From positions 18,436,260 through 18,500,259 of the forward strand of contig ML677364.1 of the NCBI GenBank assembly GCA_007922305.1: 64,000 nucleotides of DNA. The letters run 5' to 3'. The stretch comes from Dermatemys mawii (Eukaryota > Chordata > Testudines > Dermatemydidae). Both the position numbers and the translations under genes were made by a program. This document shows, piece by piece, positions 11,108-24,052 of this stretch (its first letter is position 1; each line of letters starts with the position of its first letter). Under the pieces are notes generated by a model, which did not search any database, was not told where the DNA came from, and saw nothing but the letters and a program-made list of their open reading frames with translations.

Positions 11108-12743
11108 GGACAGAACATTTCATAACCCTATTGAGAAAAGGAGAGTACATAACAGGGACTTCTGATTTATAATTATTGGAAATTTACATATTGAAAACAC
11201 TGAAGCAAACTGAGAAATTCATATGACAATGGAAGAATCTGTTTTCTAAAATATACCTGGGGTCAGATTGGGTCCGTGTTATAGTGGAAAGGGCATAGTT
11301 CTAGAGCCAATGGCCCTTAGCAAAACCAATCTAATCATCACAATTTAGAGCAGACCTGAGTTATGCCATTGGCCCACTGTGGGCTCAGTCAGGCTGAGGA
11401 ACAGAAGAGAGACTATAACGCTTAGTATAGTATAACGCTTACTAACGCTGAGTAATCTGTGAAAGAGGCTGAATAGTAGTATGGGTGCAAAAACCCCCAA
11501 ACACATGGGAAGGGAAATATGGAACTGAAATGAGGAGGTTTCAATTGTTCTTATAGGCCAAATCCTGCAGATCAGGTAAGACAGGAGGTAGCCTGTGAAT
11601 GTACTGGAATAAGTGTGCTGTGTGTATGATACCTGGAGTCCAAGTAGGTATCTAATTCCCCTATACAATATGGAATACAGATCCCTTGGGGCTCCCAGCA
11701 GCTTAACACAGAGTGATATTTTAAAAGAAGTTCAAGAATTATTTGGAGGTGGAATGTGGTTGGTGGATCTGTGACTGTGGATCCTAAGGTCAAACTTCTC
11801 CCCGGGATGGAAGAGAGTGGGAAGTCAGGCTGAGGTAATGCCTACTAAGTGATCCTTCTGCCAATCTGTGGCCTGGGGACAGGGACGGATCCCCTCCCTC
11901 TAAACCTTCATACACACCTGCAAAGCACCCCCTGTGGGTTGGAGAGAGGATTTTGGCCTTATTAGGTGTTCAGAAGTCAGATGCTATTATGATGAACATT
12001 AGAGACATACCTGTAAATAAATCCCAATAGTAAATACATTGCAAAGCTTTGGGATAGAGTCAGCACATCAAGCTGAGTGCCAGCCACCAGTTCTGCCTCT
12101 GTCCCCGAGTAAAAGATGAGCCGCAAATAAATAAAAAATCATGCATTGCACAGTTAGACATGGGGAATCCTAGGATGAGTGTGATACCACATGTGCACAT
12201 CTGGGAATATGGTGCCTGACTATTGTGTACTGCCTGCCCAACTCCTTATTGATGTGTAGATCATTGATTTAGATTGTGCTCTTTCCTTTACACTCTCTGA
12301 TTTTTGCTGGTCCTAACAAAAGTAATACTCATGGGATCACAAACACCAAGTAAGGACTCAGTAAATTCTCTGTTTAAAAGTTAACAATTATCAGTGAAAA
12401 ATCAAAGATCCAGGCAGTCTCAGCTGCCTCTTGACCCCTACACATCTTGTAATTAGACCCCTTAACAAGCAAGTTAGCACCAGCTGTTCCTCACAGCACT
12501 CATATTAAGAATAGTTCCACATACATGGGATGGTGAAAAAGAGGGAGCAGCTGCCCCAGAAAGAAAGAAGAAAGTGGAGTTGAAAATGATAATAGCCCAA
12601 GGCAATAACTTCTGTTAGGCACTCAGGTATTTCACTTCACATGCAACAAGTAGCAGCTGCAATGCATAATAAGGCTGTACACACACATAGAGCCAAAGCT
12701 TTTTGGATCACTCTCTGGCATGCACAGAAGAACCAGACCCATA
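11108..12743. other. Intronic DNA, nothing coding
   Basis: Contains a tiny tandem cluster of TAACGCTTA units near 11416-11446. Minus-strand open frames of 73-107 codons have no recognisable domain. Confidence 0.5.
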
Positions 12744-12745
12744 TA

Positions 12746-13043
12746 CAGTAGACTCTCGATTATCCAGGATGATAGGGAAAAAATTAATCCTGGTTCATAA
12801 AATCCCAGATAATCACCATCCATAGGAAATATGGGGGAGGGGGTTGGTTCACCAGCCACTCTGTGCCAGGGAGAAGGGCGTGTTGGTTCACTGGCTATCC
12901 TGCACCCTGGTGGGAAGGGGGTTGTGTGTACTTGGGGCGGCAGCAAAGCCAGAGCCGACTCTGCAAGTTACGTGTATTTTTTTTGACATCCTGGTTAATC
13001 CACATTCTGGTTAACCCAATCCTGAATAATCGAGAGTCTACTG
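12746..13043. mobile_element. Tigger/pogo-like MITE, 298 bp
   Basis: Terminal inverted repeats of about 24 bp begin CAGTAGACTCTCGATTATCC on the left, with the right end matching except for one transition. TA target duplications sit immediately outside (12744-12745 and 13044-13045). Size, TA target and CAGTAGACTCTCGATTATCC ends fit a non-autonomous pogo/Tigger-type element. The interior has no transposase. Confidence 0.92.
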
Positions 13044-13045
13044 TA

Positions 13046-14889
13046 TAGAAAAGAAGGCAGAAGGTGCTTCCCTCAGTGGTAATAGGTAGTAATTACTCTT
13101 AGGAGTAACAGTTCAGCCCTTCCAACTATCCTTGCTGTACTGCTTTTGATTTCCTGGGCAGAGTGTTTCACGCACAACAGGCATAGAGTCCAAAGGGAGA
13201 ACAGAGCAGAAGCAGCACAGCCAGCACAATTTAGAATATGTGTCCTTTTAATAACAGGGTAACTTGTGATCATTTGTGTGTCCTAATCACTTTGTGAATC
13301 CATGCCCCCCTTATTATAACATGGTGCTTCTACTTTTTTGTGGCAAAAATCTTGGCTGCAGGGAGCAACCAACTGATGAAGTGCAAAGAAAGATCAAACA
13401 GGTCTCCCATTGAAAAGCAAATCAACTCAAGGGGAACCAAATTAGGATATTCTGATCTGTTGGAATAGTGCCATGGACAAACAACATATGGAAAACAAGT
13501 CAGCAGTTTTTACTGAGTGACCTCCCCTCTTTGTTCTACAAGTTTTAGGTAGATCATCAGACAGAAATTTAGGAATACACCACAGTTGAATGAGACAGAA
13601 TAAAAATAATGATACAATCCTTCATGATCCAGGGCATAAACTAAACTACTAACTGAGTGGGTTAAGAGGAAATCTCCCATTTGAAGGGGTTATTCCATAA
13701 CTGATAATTACAGGTTTCTTACCGCTTCCTCCAAAATCCCTACTGGAGATAGGATACTGCTTTCTGGTCTGAATCAGTATGGTAATTCCTACGTTTCTAG
13801 TTCAAATTCTACTTTGCTATATTCAAGATCTTACCCTGGGTCCATCCATCAACGTGGCAACAAAGAATAAAGTCAACACTGTAAATTCCTTCAGAAATCT
13901 GATGTTTTGAAAAAGGTAGCAAAACAGTGTCTAATGAATAAGAATTTCAACTGCAATAAAGCAACTTAATTTTTCCTTTCAGTATAACCATGAATTTCTG
14001 CTAAACAATAACATTACCCAAATAAAATGTATAAAAAGGTTTCTCATGCCTGAAGCTTCTATCATCTTTCTTTTTCAACAATTATCTGGATTGTATCTGG
14101 AATACTCTCCCCGCCACCCTCATTCCAGAAATGAGAAAGTATTTTATCAGGGAGAATCACTCCAAACAAGGATTTTTGTGAATTTTGATGTTCTCTATTT
14201 GATTTGCCCCCTATTAAGTATTTCTTTCAGTGCCATCTTCAATAGCATCATTATTGAGGTTGTGGGAATTGAACATTTTGGAGGGGGGTTGTTGCTTTTA
14301 AAAATGAATTTTCAAGGCATTCTTTCCTGATTCCTTGACTTTCTTGCTTGATTAATGAGGTGGAGGATAACACTTCTGATGGAGATAAAACAGCTGAATG
14401 AATCTGCAGAACAACTGTGGGGAATCTAATCTCAATACAGTCCATAAAAATACTTGATGTAAAATTGAGATGCATTACTCAAGCTAGCAGGGAAGAAAAT
14501 AAAAAGCTATTTCAAATATCAAATCCTCTGTTGAACACAACATGAATGCATGGAGTGTATTTTATTTGCAAATGAAGGTACAGCAATACACCAGATCCCC
14601 CACACCCTTTATTTCTGCTATCTTTCTAAATATCATCCCATTGCCCATCCTCTATCTTAACATGATCACTCACAAAATGCTTCATTAACAGGTTGACAGT
14701 CAGGGTATTGTGTCTGATTTTATGGCGTCAATAAATGTTTTAATTATTTTTAACTCTTGGAATAATAAATCTGTCAGCTGGTATTAGCAGCGCTGCATTT
14801 CAAAAAGTATTTTAGTCCCCATGATCCCACTGATGTGTGAGTTACAAAGGGTTGCGCGTCAGCAGGAAGTTTGACATTGCTGTGCACCC
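13046..14889. other. Intronic DNA, nothing recognised
   Basis: No domain-like frame, TIR pair or LINE 3' end was seen. Open frames of 60-94 codons look random. Confidence 0.5.
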
Positions 14890-14994
14890 TTAAGAACATA
14901 AGAATGGCCGTACTGGGTCAGACCAAAGATCCATCTAGCCCAGTATCCTGTCTACCGACAGTGGCCAATGCCAGGTGCCCCAGAGTGAGTGAAC
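14890..14994 (-). mobile_element. CR1 LINE 3'-end fragment
   Basis: This 105-bp block, read on the minus strand, is the terminal part of the same CR1 subfamily as the large copy at 40479-43605. Both share GGCCGTACTGGGTCAGACCA, AGCCCAGTATCCTGTCTACC and GTGGCCAATGCCA. The element end is TTCTTATGTTC on the minus strand. It is a 5'-truncated insertion. Confidence 0.88.
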
Positions 14995-16269
14995 TTCAGG
15001 ACACTATGTATAAATTAACCCATTTGCTCACGGGTGCTGTTTACACTTTAAGTTATTTTTGTTGCTATTTGTTTAAGATCACCTATATAAATTAAATTAT
15101 CCCAAAACCTTAATTAGGTATTATTGATGTACCACATGTGATGTAGACAGGAATCAAATTGGTGGGAACAGTGTAGAGGGGAAAAGATGGTTATGTGAGA
15201 TACTACTTCTCCACGTAACCATCAGATATCTCCTGTTAATGACCAATATAGCTGATACATCTAACAGAAGACAAGGTAGCATGGCCAGAGGAGGACTAAG
15301 AATTATGCTTTTCCTTGACCACCTGCCCACTCCCACAAGTACAGCTATGCACTGTCACCAACTCTTATCATATTTGTCTATTTTACTTAAAGCCGCAACT
15401 CATGGAGACAAGTGATCATGTGAGAATCTCAGTTTTCATATTTTTTATACTGAGTTTTGAGCCCTTCTGGTTGCAGAGAAAAGTTTGAAAATGTGTCTCG
15501 GGTGCATCCTCACAGCTCAAAACCCAGAAGGCAAATAAATGGAATCCAAAATATATAGCAAAAATGCTCATGATTTTTAAGGCAATATGATGATTTGCAG
15601 GGGGAGAGAGCTGACTAATGGTTTTGAAAGCTTGGTATTGGCAATTTTGCAACAACTTGGTCAGCCATTACATGAAACAGCAAGAGGCATGGAACCAGGT
15701 GTTAATTGTAATATCCAAATAGCCTCCAAACGAGCTGCCAAGATCCTAGATCAGCCAGCAAGGCAGTACAAGGCCTGAACTGGAGCTTCCATGCCATGCA
15801 CATACTAAGATGTTCATAGTTCCAGGCTTATTTAGAGTGGGCAGCCCTGCCTCATTACCCTGGGATGTCTGCAGCATGTCCAAACAAAGTTTCACAATAT
15901 ATTTCCTCCAAAGGAAGCCATGATCTGTGTGGTCTCTTGACTCAAATGGTTAGTATCACATCAATGCTACCTACATGTCAAAACCAATACACACATCAAT
16001 TTAGAACCATAGACAAGGTGCCACAGACGTTCTCAGAAACTTCATTCAAAATCTTAAGGAAGTTTCTGCGCAAAAAAATCTTGCTTAAACAAGAGCTACA
16101 GCCGAATACATCTAAACTCTTCACTGTGCCTCTGGCTTCATGGGGAAAATCCCAGGAAAATGTTGCCATTTTCTCAAAAAAACCCAAACACTTTTAGAAA
16201 AATATAGAAATACATAGGTAAGATCACCCAAACAATCTTAATTCTTTTGAAATGGGCATGTCAGTAATG
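14995..16269. other. Intronic DNA, nothing recognised
   Basis: Open frames of 60-110 codons on both strands, the longest at 15865-16197, show no recognisable family or composition bias. Confidence 0.45.
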
Positions 16270-16560
16270 AGACTGCACCTGCCTAGTGACCTGGCCACCC
16301 ATTAGCACAGTTGAGCCACAGCAGGGCTACCCGATTGGCCAAGGAAGTCAGCAAATCTATGGGTGCTGATCTGCTCTACGGCTGCTCAAGGCTTATGTCC
16401 ATAACTACAGTCGCTTCTTGCCTATCTTGTTCCCAGCCTCACTCCCTATTGGCTGCCTGACTCTGGCTCTGATATCTGGCTTTGGTTCCTGACTCCCACT
16501 CCAACCACTAGGCCTGATTGCCGGCACCCCAGTTCATAGCAGAGGAATAGCTTATGCACA
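16270..16560. repeat. Unclassified GC-richer interspersed repeat, possible LTR piece
   Basis: About 290 bp of higher GC than its surroundings, ending in a run of CTGACTCTGGCTCTGA/TGGTTCCTGACTCCCACT-like units that recalls reptile LTR or satellite-like repeats. The boundaries are uncertain and no ends were found. Confidence 0.35.
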
Positions 16561-16851
16561 TGCTTAAACATGTGCTTCTGTACATTGTTGGATCTAGACC
16601 CTGTTTCGTTTGAGTGAGCCTAGGAGTGTTTAATTTATACTCTCACGCAGCACCACAGTGACATGAAAACAAAAGAACAGAGGTAAAATTAAATGGAAGT
16701 AGTGCAGACACTAGTCTCCAACAACTATATTGTTTACCCGTGATCTTGATCTGATCTTGTAGGAGGTTGTTATGGACGATTAAACTACATATCACATTCT
16801 AAGTCATGCTAAAGTGCTTTATAAAGTGATAATCAAAGTAATTATTATGGC

Positions 16852-17437
16852 ATATTGGGCTGTATTAGTAGGAGCATTGCCAGCAGATCAAGGGAAGTGA
16901 TTATTCCCCTCTATTTGGCACTAGTGAGGCCACACCTGGAGTATTGTGTCCAGTTTTGGTCCCCCCACTACAGAAGGGATGGGGACAATTTGGAAAGAGA
17001 CCAGCAGAGGGCAACAAAAATGATTAGGGAGCTGGGGCACATGAGTTAAACTAGGAGAGGCTGAAGGATGTGGGGTTATTTAGTTTGCAGAAGAGAGGAG
17101 TGAGGGGGGATTTGATAGCAGCCTTCAACTACCTGACGGGGGTTCCAAAGAGGATGAAGCTTGGTTGTTCTCAGTGGTGGCAGAAGACAGAACAAGTCTC
17201 AAGTTGCAGTGGGAGAGGTCTAGGTTAGATATTAGGAAACACTATTTCACTAGAAGGGTGATGAAGCTCTGGAATGGGTTATGTAGGAAGGTGGTGGAAA
17301 CTCCTTCCATAGAAGGTTTTAAGGCCTGGCTTCACAAAGCCTTGGCTGGGACGATTTAGTTGGTGTTGATCCTGTTTTGAGCAGGGGGCTGAGGTCTCTT
17401 CCAACCCTAATATTCTATGTTTCTATGATTCTATAAT
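16852..17437 (+). mobile_element. CR1 LINE, 5'-truncated, with RT C-terminus and 3' end
   Basis: Plus-strand CR1 tail of about 590 bp. Two frames separated by a frameshift encode the CR1 ORF2 C-terminal region: [20 protein letters not shown] followed by [13 protein letters not shown] at 16855-17049, then [19 protein letters not shown] and a typical ...HKALAGTI end at 17165-17359. The 3' end carries TTTGAGCAGGGGGCTGAGGT, CTTCCAACCCTAATATTC and degenerate TTCTATG repeats, the usual CR1 terminus. It is dead by truncation and frameshift. Confidence 0.95.
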
Positions 17438-19820
17438 TAAAGCTGTAATGATGCAAGTAGGTGAAATAAAGGTAACAAAACAGGCTTTGCAACAAATATG
17501 GGAACTAAACAGTTATCATAAGACCTGGTTAATTAGCACAATGCCGATATGGTTAGCCTAATGTGCCTGACTTAGGTTTGTAAGATTTAGCAATATGCAT
17601 CTTGTGATAAAAAAAAAAAAGTAAACTACAAATGAGAACTTTTAAGCTTGAAATAACAGATTCCAGGAGAATTTCAGTATAAGTAACCAGGAAGAGAAAC
17701 CACATTTACATATCAAAACCATGAACAGTCAGAACCCTTAATTATTGTCCTTGGAGTGACAAGCATGGCAGGGGGCTGAGACCTAAATCAAATATGGTCC
17801 CGAATGTGTAGGGAATGAAAGGAAAATGAATATAAAAAGGTCATACCATTTTCTGATTGGGACACCAGGAATGACTGAATGGCAGAAGCCTGAGTATGAA
17901 CAGCCCCTCTTACTTTTTCTTATATAATTCCTAGTTTCTATAAGGTTGTAAGTCAACATGGGGGAATGCTTTATCTTGTACCAGTCTAAGACTGTAAGTA
18001 TGCACAATCTAGGGGGTGCTTTGTTATATGTATCTGTTTTGGTATAATTATGCTTATGCTTGGATTTTAAATAAAGTCCTCATTTCTCTATTTGCACTAC
18101 TCTCACTTCATATGACAAATTTAATATAGCTGATGATTAAAGAACCTGTTATTGATCACAGTATATTCTGCACTTCTAAATTAATAAAAAGCTACAAGGT
18201 AAATTAGCTTAGGACAGAATTTACATTTAGCTAGACCTTGGTTTTTGGAAGGGGCAATAACTATCCGAATAAAGGTGTCTAAAAGGTTCACAACTGATTC
18301 TATGTAATAAAATCTGATCTATTTGAATTGTGTTTAATTTTTTTTTTTTAAGATACACACCATAACTGAATGTTACTGATGTGAAATGACCACTATTTTG
18401 AATAGGATATGAATAGAGCTAAAAAAAAAGAAAATAAATTGCAAAAAATGTAGATTTTTATAGCTTGTTTCAAAGCTTTTGAAAACTCATATTTAACTTT
18501 TTCCACAAAAAAACTTTGTTTTAATTTTTAAAAGATACTTGTTTTTGAAGAAAAACACATTTTGAACAGAAATAATCTGATCAAATTTTTCAACAAGCTT
18601 TATATAAGAACCATTTTGTCTACCAGAGAGACTGCAATTTCAGACCTTAAAGACTATTGTGGGATAGAGCATTAACAAGTTTTATTGTTCTTGATGTATC
18701 ATATAACAAAGCAACTATTGGCATTTTTAATGTTATAAATGAGGCTATTGTACATACATGTATATGCCACCACCAACACTTTGTGGTCACTGCAGCACTA
18801 CGCTTTTTCTTGGAAGACTCCCATACAAGTACCAATTAAGCCTTATGTTGTTTATCTTATTATAGCTGATAGGTACAATGACCAGCATCATCTGGCAGCA
18901 ACTTCTGTTAAGCCTTAACAGAAAATATTGCTGTATTTTCTATATAAATCAATAAAAACCTAAAGTACCAATCTCCAAATTAAATCTGTTCACAAGCAGT
19001 TAGGAAGAACCTTATATCTTCTCTGGCACCTCTTTTGGGTCAGATAAGAAAAACAGTAGACAATTTGCGGTAAAGCCTTGACTTGAAGGGAAAAAATGGG
19101 ACTACCTTGCACAATGCATATATTATTAAAGTGTTGAAGAGCCGTGGTTCCCTTACTTCAGTAAATATCTCTGGTGATGTATTATAATGTGTCTGCTTTC
19201 AGTCTACCAGAGGCAAGCTATGTTGCCTCATCAAAATGCAGATTTTTAAACAACCACTGTGAACAAATACATCTTTAAAATTGTAAAGTTCCCTTTGTTT
19301 GAAAATCATTACTGATACTAGTAAACTTGTCTAGACTTATCACATCAGTGTAGCTCATCTGATGGTAATGAACAAAAGAACACACACTGTAAATTACAGG
19401 TTGTATTTGCTCTGCCTTTTTTAATGAAAAAGGGCAAGACATCTTCAGGCATTAGAATATGGGCTACTAACTAGCTTCACTGACTATTTATTCTAAGTGG
19501 TTATCATTTTTATCCTTCATATGAGATAGTATTTTTTCAACTCTTTCCAAAAAAGTTATAAAGTAAATGTTGTTTTTTGAACAAGTTTATACCAAATACT
19601 CTAAACTTTGTTTAGCTTGCTAAACTCAGCAGGGACAGGCTATCCAAGTATTTAACCAGGCTTCTGTGCAGACCTGCACAGCTGGCACTGAAGCCAGCCC
19701 TACTGCAGCTTCATTGCTATCAGTATTAAAACTACCTCAGGTAAGTCTTCACGAGCTGCAATCTTACACCTTGATTGCAATGTAAACATTCCCTCCCTGA
19801 GAACTAACTTTGAAACATTC
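17438..19820. other. AT-rich intronic DNA
   Basis: No gene. A weak, A/T-run-rich block at 18415-18600, beginning AGAGCTAAAAAAAAAG, may be a worn copy of the AGAGCTGG-type MITE seen at 38431-38725; I could not find a clear right end. Confidence 0.45.
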
Positions 19821-20647
19821 AGGCCTTGTCTACACTTGCGAGTTAGAGTGCATAAATCAGCCCCAGGCGCCATAACTCCTGAGGTGTCCACACAAGCAAG
19901 GCACTTAGAGCATCTGGACTCTGCAGCTGCAGCGCTCCTGGTAATCCACCTCCAGGAGAAGCATGAAGCTTGCTGCGCTCAGGCTGGAGCACCGGGGTGT
20001 CAGTGTGGACAACATGTTGCATTACTGTGCTGTGATTGGCCTCCCATAAAGTCCCACTCTGGTCACTGTTTTGAACTCCGCTGCAGGCATGTGACTATCC
20101 CCTTTCAAGTGCTATTCAATACAAAGCTCTGTTTCTGATATCCAGCTTGCTTATTTGCTCTGGGACACAAAGCAAAGGGGAGAGGGGTCAGCTGATGTCA
20201 GGTTACCCCCTTCCTCCTGCCACTGTCTGAACTTACACGACAGCATGCTGACACATTCTGCCCACCGCCCCGAAAACACACTGTCTCCCTCCCCCCACAT
20301 ACACACAACACTCATTGTCACACTCCCAACTCCCTCATTTGAAAAGCAACTGGCAATGTACTGGGATGCCCATGGAACTATGGGATTGGGAAACCTGCAT
20401 CTTGTGATGCTATGCCTGCCCCATTAGGCACTGCAAACCCTTCCCAAAGCACGCTGCAGCCAGTTGCACAGGGGGATAGCTACCACAATGCACTGCTCTC
20501 TGTGGTGTTGTAAGAGCTGCTAATGTGGACATGCTCCACAGTCACAAGAAACACAGTATGAACACACAGCAGTGCTTTCCCTGCTGCTGTCTCCGAGGGC
20601 TGGTTTAACTCCCGGTGCTCTACATCTGCAAGTGTAGACGTAGCCTC
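19821..20647. mobile_element. TIR DNA transposon, non-autonomous, 827 bp
   Basis: The ends AGGCCTTGTCTACACTTGC and (inverted) AGGCTACGTCTACACTTGC are terminal inverted repeats of about 19 bp with three mismatches. The GTCTACACT core is shared with the element at 36489-37706 and with many reptile MITEs. No target duplication is clear. The interior is GC-rich and carries several short TGTGGAC/GTGTGGACA motifs but no transposase; the 100- and 75-codon open frames are not genes. Confidence 0.82.
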
Positions 20648-22510
20648 ACAGTCTCCACTGACCCAATTAGCATAATCCAAGAACACTTTACCAGTGCACC
20701 AAGTCAACCCACTACTAATTGTACATTTTTAAAATGCAGCATTGGGGAATTTGCATCCAAAAATCAAATACTTTATTGTGGATAAAGGGACGACCCAGTG
20801 CTATAGCAGCATCAAGGAGAATTTAAAACAAAAAGTCAAAAAAGAGAAAAAGAAATAAAACCATGGACAAAGTTCAAGGACAGAGGGGTTGGATATCTCA
20901 GTGGATTTGGAGTGGGACACAAATTAGAAATTTAGAAAGAAAAACTAACTGGTACTGTGCATGAAGCTGAAACATGCATTTTGCTCCGTACATGGAAATA
21001 ATCTCTGCAGTCAAATATTTAAAGAAGACTCTCTTGTTTCTTAAAAGGAGGTGTTATGCAATTCCTTATCATATGGTGAAATATGGAACTATAACTTTTT
21101 ATATAAAAGCTAAAACTGAATTTGATACCCACATTGGGCAGGTTATTTGATAATAAAAGCCAAAAGTACAGTATTTTCTGATTTGGCAGAGATAGGTGCC
21201 TAACATAAAAAGGAGAAGGAGATAAGATTTATTAACTGCCATTTCTTCCATGAATTATCTTGTAAGGAAGCAAAACTGCCTTTCATATGCTGGGATACAG
21301 GCAGCACGCTCAAGAAGCCCAGACCTTGATAGCACTGCCTTAATAGCAAGGGATACAGACGACACTTCTTTGATATTATTTTAGCTTTGTTAATGGTACG
21401 ATTGGCAGAAGTGCTGCTTATTGCATTTCCCCCCATTTCCATGTTAGTCCTTAGAATCTTTTATACTTCTGTGGGGAAATTCTATATTATCTGACTGACT
21501 TGGTCAATGTTTACCTCTCCCCATTCCTTCCCTCTCCATACCCCAAAATTCTTTCCCTTTGTTCTGTTTCTGACCCTCTACGTGGCATCTAACACTGAAT
21601 CAAATGCACAAATGGCTTCTTTCTCCACCTTGACAGTTCAGCAAGCATGACAGTTTCCACACAATGCTTGAGAATTAAACTGCCTAATTTCCGTTAAGTG
21701 GAGCTGCATCATTTGAATGCTAGGTACTGTATTCCACTGAAGTATACAAATAAAAGGAGTGTTTATTTGTTAAAATCCACCATTAACACTGTTATAGCCC
21801 CTAGAGAATAATGTTCTTTGTTGCTATGAAAACATTTTACATTTTCTGTATAATAGGTGCTATACATTCGCCTTTGCATGGTTCAAAAGACCCTGAACCT
21901 TCCTGTATGCTACAAAGCTTATCAGTTTTCCACAGGCATGTCAAAATAAGGTGCAGGAAAGGGAATTATTGAAGTAGAAGGTGATTTGAGCTTTAAATTG
22001 CCTGGATTTTGATGGCGCGTTATATACCAAATTGTGTTGCTGTAATTTTAGGGTATTGTGTGTGATGTACTTTAAAGTTATATCTAGGGTTCTAGAGGGT
22101 ATGAAGAGGTGCATTTTTTTTAGCATATGTAAAAATCTAAAGAAACATAAGAAGCAAAATACAATTAAAATGGAGAAATACCTTTTTGCACATTAGATAG
22201 TCCGGGGAGGAGTTTCTAGTGGTGGTTTCAAGCACAAAAAAGTTAGTTCTTCTGGCAACTTACTCACAGAACAACCAAATCAGTTCAGAACACAAACTGA
22301 AGTAAATCCTAGTAAATACAGTTTACGCAGACATGGTTATTGACATGGACACCTTTTGGCACCTTCTGAAAGCACAGACATTTAAATGTTGTAGCAGTAA
22401 TAGTTTCATTTTCTAATAAAAAAGGATTGATTGCTGTCAATAAAGAAGTGTTTTCATTTTAATCCCAATTGATCCTTTATACATATAGAGTTGTGTGCCT
22501 TGACTCCATG
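20648..22510. other. Intronic DNA, nothing recognised
   Basis: AT-rich sequence without LINE, MITE or coding signal that I can support. Confidence 0.5.
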
Positions 22511-22830
22511 GTATCATAGTCTTTAAAGTCAGAAGGGACCATTATGATCATCTAGTCTGACCTCCTGCACAAGGCAGGCCACAGAATCTCACCCACCCAC
22601 TCTTGTAGTAGAGCCCCAACCTATGTCTGAGCTACTGAAATCCTCAGCTCATGGTTTAATGACTTCAAGGTGCAGAGAACCTCCAGCAAGTGAATCGTGC
22701 CCCATGTTGCAGAAGAAGGTGAAATCTTCAGGCCTCTGTCAATCTTCCCGAGAGAAAAATTCCTTCCTGACCCCAAATAAGGCTAAGGCTATGATTTCCA
22801 TAGCTAAGGCTAGTAGGTTTCTATTCTAAA
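22511..22830 (-). mobile_element. CR1-type LINE 3' end, minus strand
   Basis: The left edge ATCATAGTCTTTAAAGTCAG followed by AAGGGACCATTATGATCATC and CTAGTCTGACCTCCTGCACA is the reverse complement of a CR1-group 3' terminus. The following CACAGAATCTCACCCACCCA and TTCCTTCCTGACCCC stretches belong to its 3' untranslated region. A 5'-truncated non-coding copy; the 68-codon plus-strand frame inside is antisense noise. Confidence 0.88.
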
Positions 22831-24052
22831 ACTTATTTTCAATCTCTCCCCCGCACCTCGTAACTTTTACTTGGAGTAACTCTTTTCTTTGTAAAATAGA
22901 ATTTGAGAAGAATGGCTTTTCTGGGAAATGTGAAAATTCAGGGTCAAAAGTGTTTTTATGCTACTTAATCCAAAAAACACATTGCAGAAATTTTGCCAGT
23001 GTTTTTCTCTGATGTAATTCAATATGCATGAATGGATGACTCAGTCCTGTAATACAAGCATGACACACACAAGTGCTAGGAAGAAACTGCTCTTATCTCC
23101 CTCCCACCTCCCCCCAGCAACACAACTCTGTGTTGCCAATCCCAACCATCTAGAACGTATGAGTCAGGCTTTTCCAAATCATCCCACTGACTAAAAACTG
23201 ATATTTAAAGTAAGTGAAGTTGCAAAGGAGGATGAGTTGGTGAGTTTTTGTCTTCTGATTTTATGCCTTTAGGGTGCACTTGGGCCACATTTGCAGGCTT
23301 ATCTCTGTAACTGTGTAGCTTAGAAACATACTTTAAAAACAGCTGAAATTCCTGTGATCACGTCCCTGAAGGAAGTTGGGCCTTAAGTAAAAAACACGAA
23401 ATATTGTGAGAGTCATGAAAAAAATCACAGGAAGTGGCAATAACTCTGTCACATGGCAGAGATCAATACCATGCAGAGAGTGCATGCCATTACATTCCTC
23501 CGTCTAGCCTACCTAGACTCGGGATTTTTATTCCTACTCCCTCCTCCTTGCACCATTCAAGCAAGCCGTCCTAAGTGCTTTCCTGCTTTTCTGGAAGGAA
23601 ATCTGTTTGTAATTTTGCAAATTTCAAGTTCTTAATTAACGTTTTCATCAAAAATTCAATTTTTGACAACAAGTAATAAGATCACACTAAATTTTGGGGA
23701 GGTTTAACCCGCTTTAGTTAGAAAGAGCTGCAGCTGTTAAGGCACTTTCCATGTTATTCAGAAAACTTTAGGAGAGTCACACTGAAGGCACAGAAATAAT
23801 TGGAGTCTCACATAACAAATACCTTAAAAATCTCTGGCTGAAACAGAAATCCTGGAAAGGACAAAGGGGAGGGTGGGCTACCTAAACTAGCCTATGTGAA
23901 TCAGTTCTCAAGCCCTTCTGAATGCTCAAACTGGCCCAAGGCAGCTGGCTAATGACATTGTCCATCCCTAACCAGAGCTTTCGTGAGCTCATACTGATCT
24001 GGCTTAGACTATTTATATCTTTCCCTCTTTTGCTGTAATCAGTCATATTATT
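22831..24052. other. Intronic DNA, nothing firm
   Basis: No gene. A short stretch near 23390-23440 (CACGAAATATTGTGAGAGTC) resembles a common reptile repeat but is too short to classify. Confidence 0.45.
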
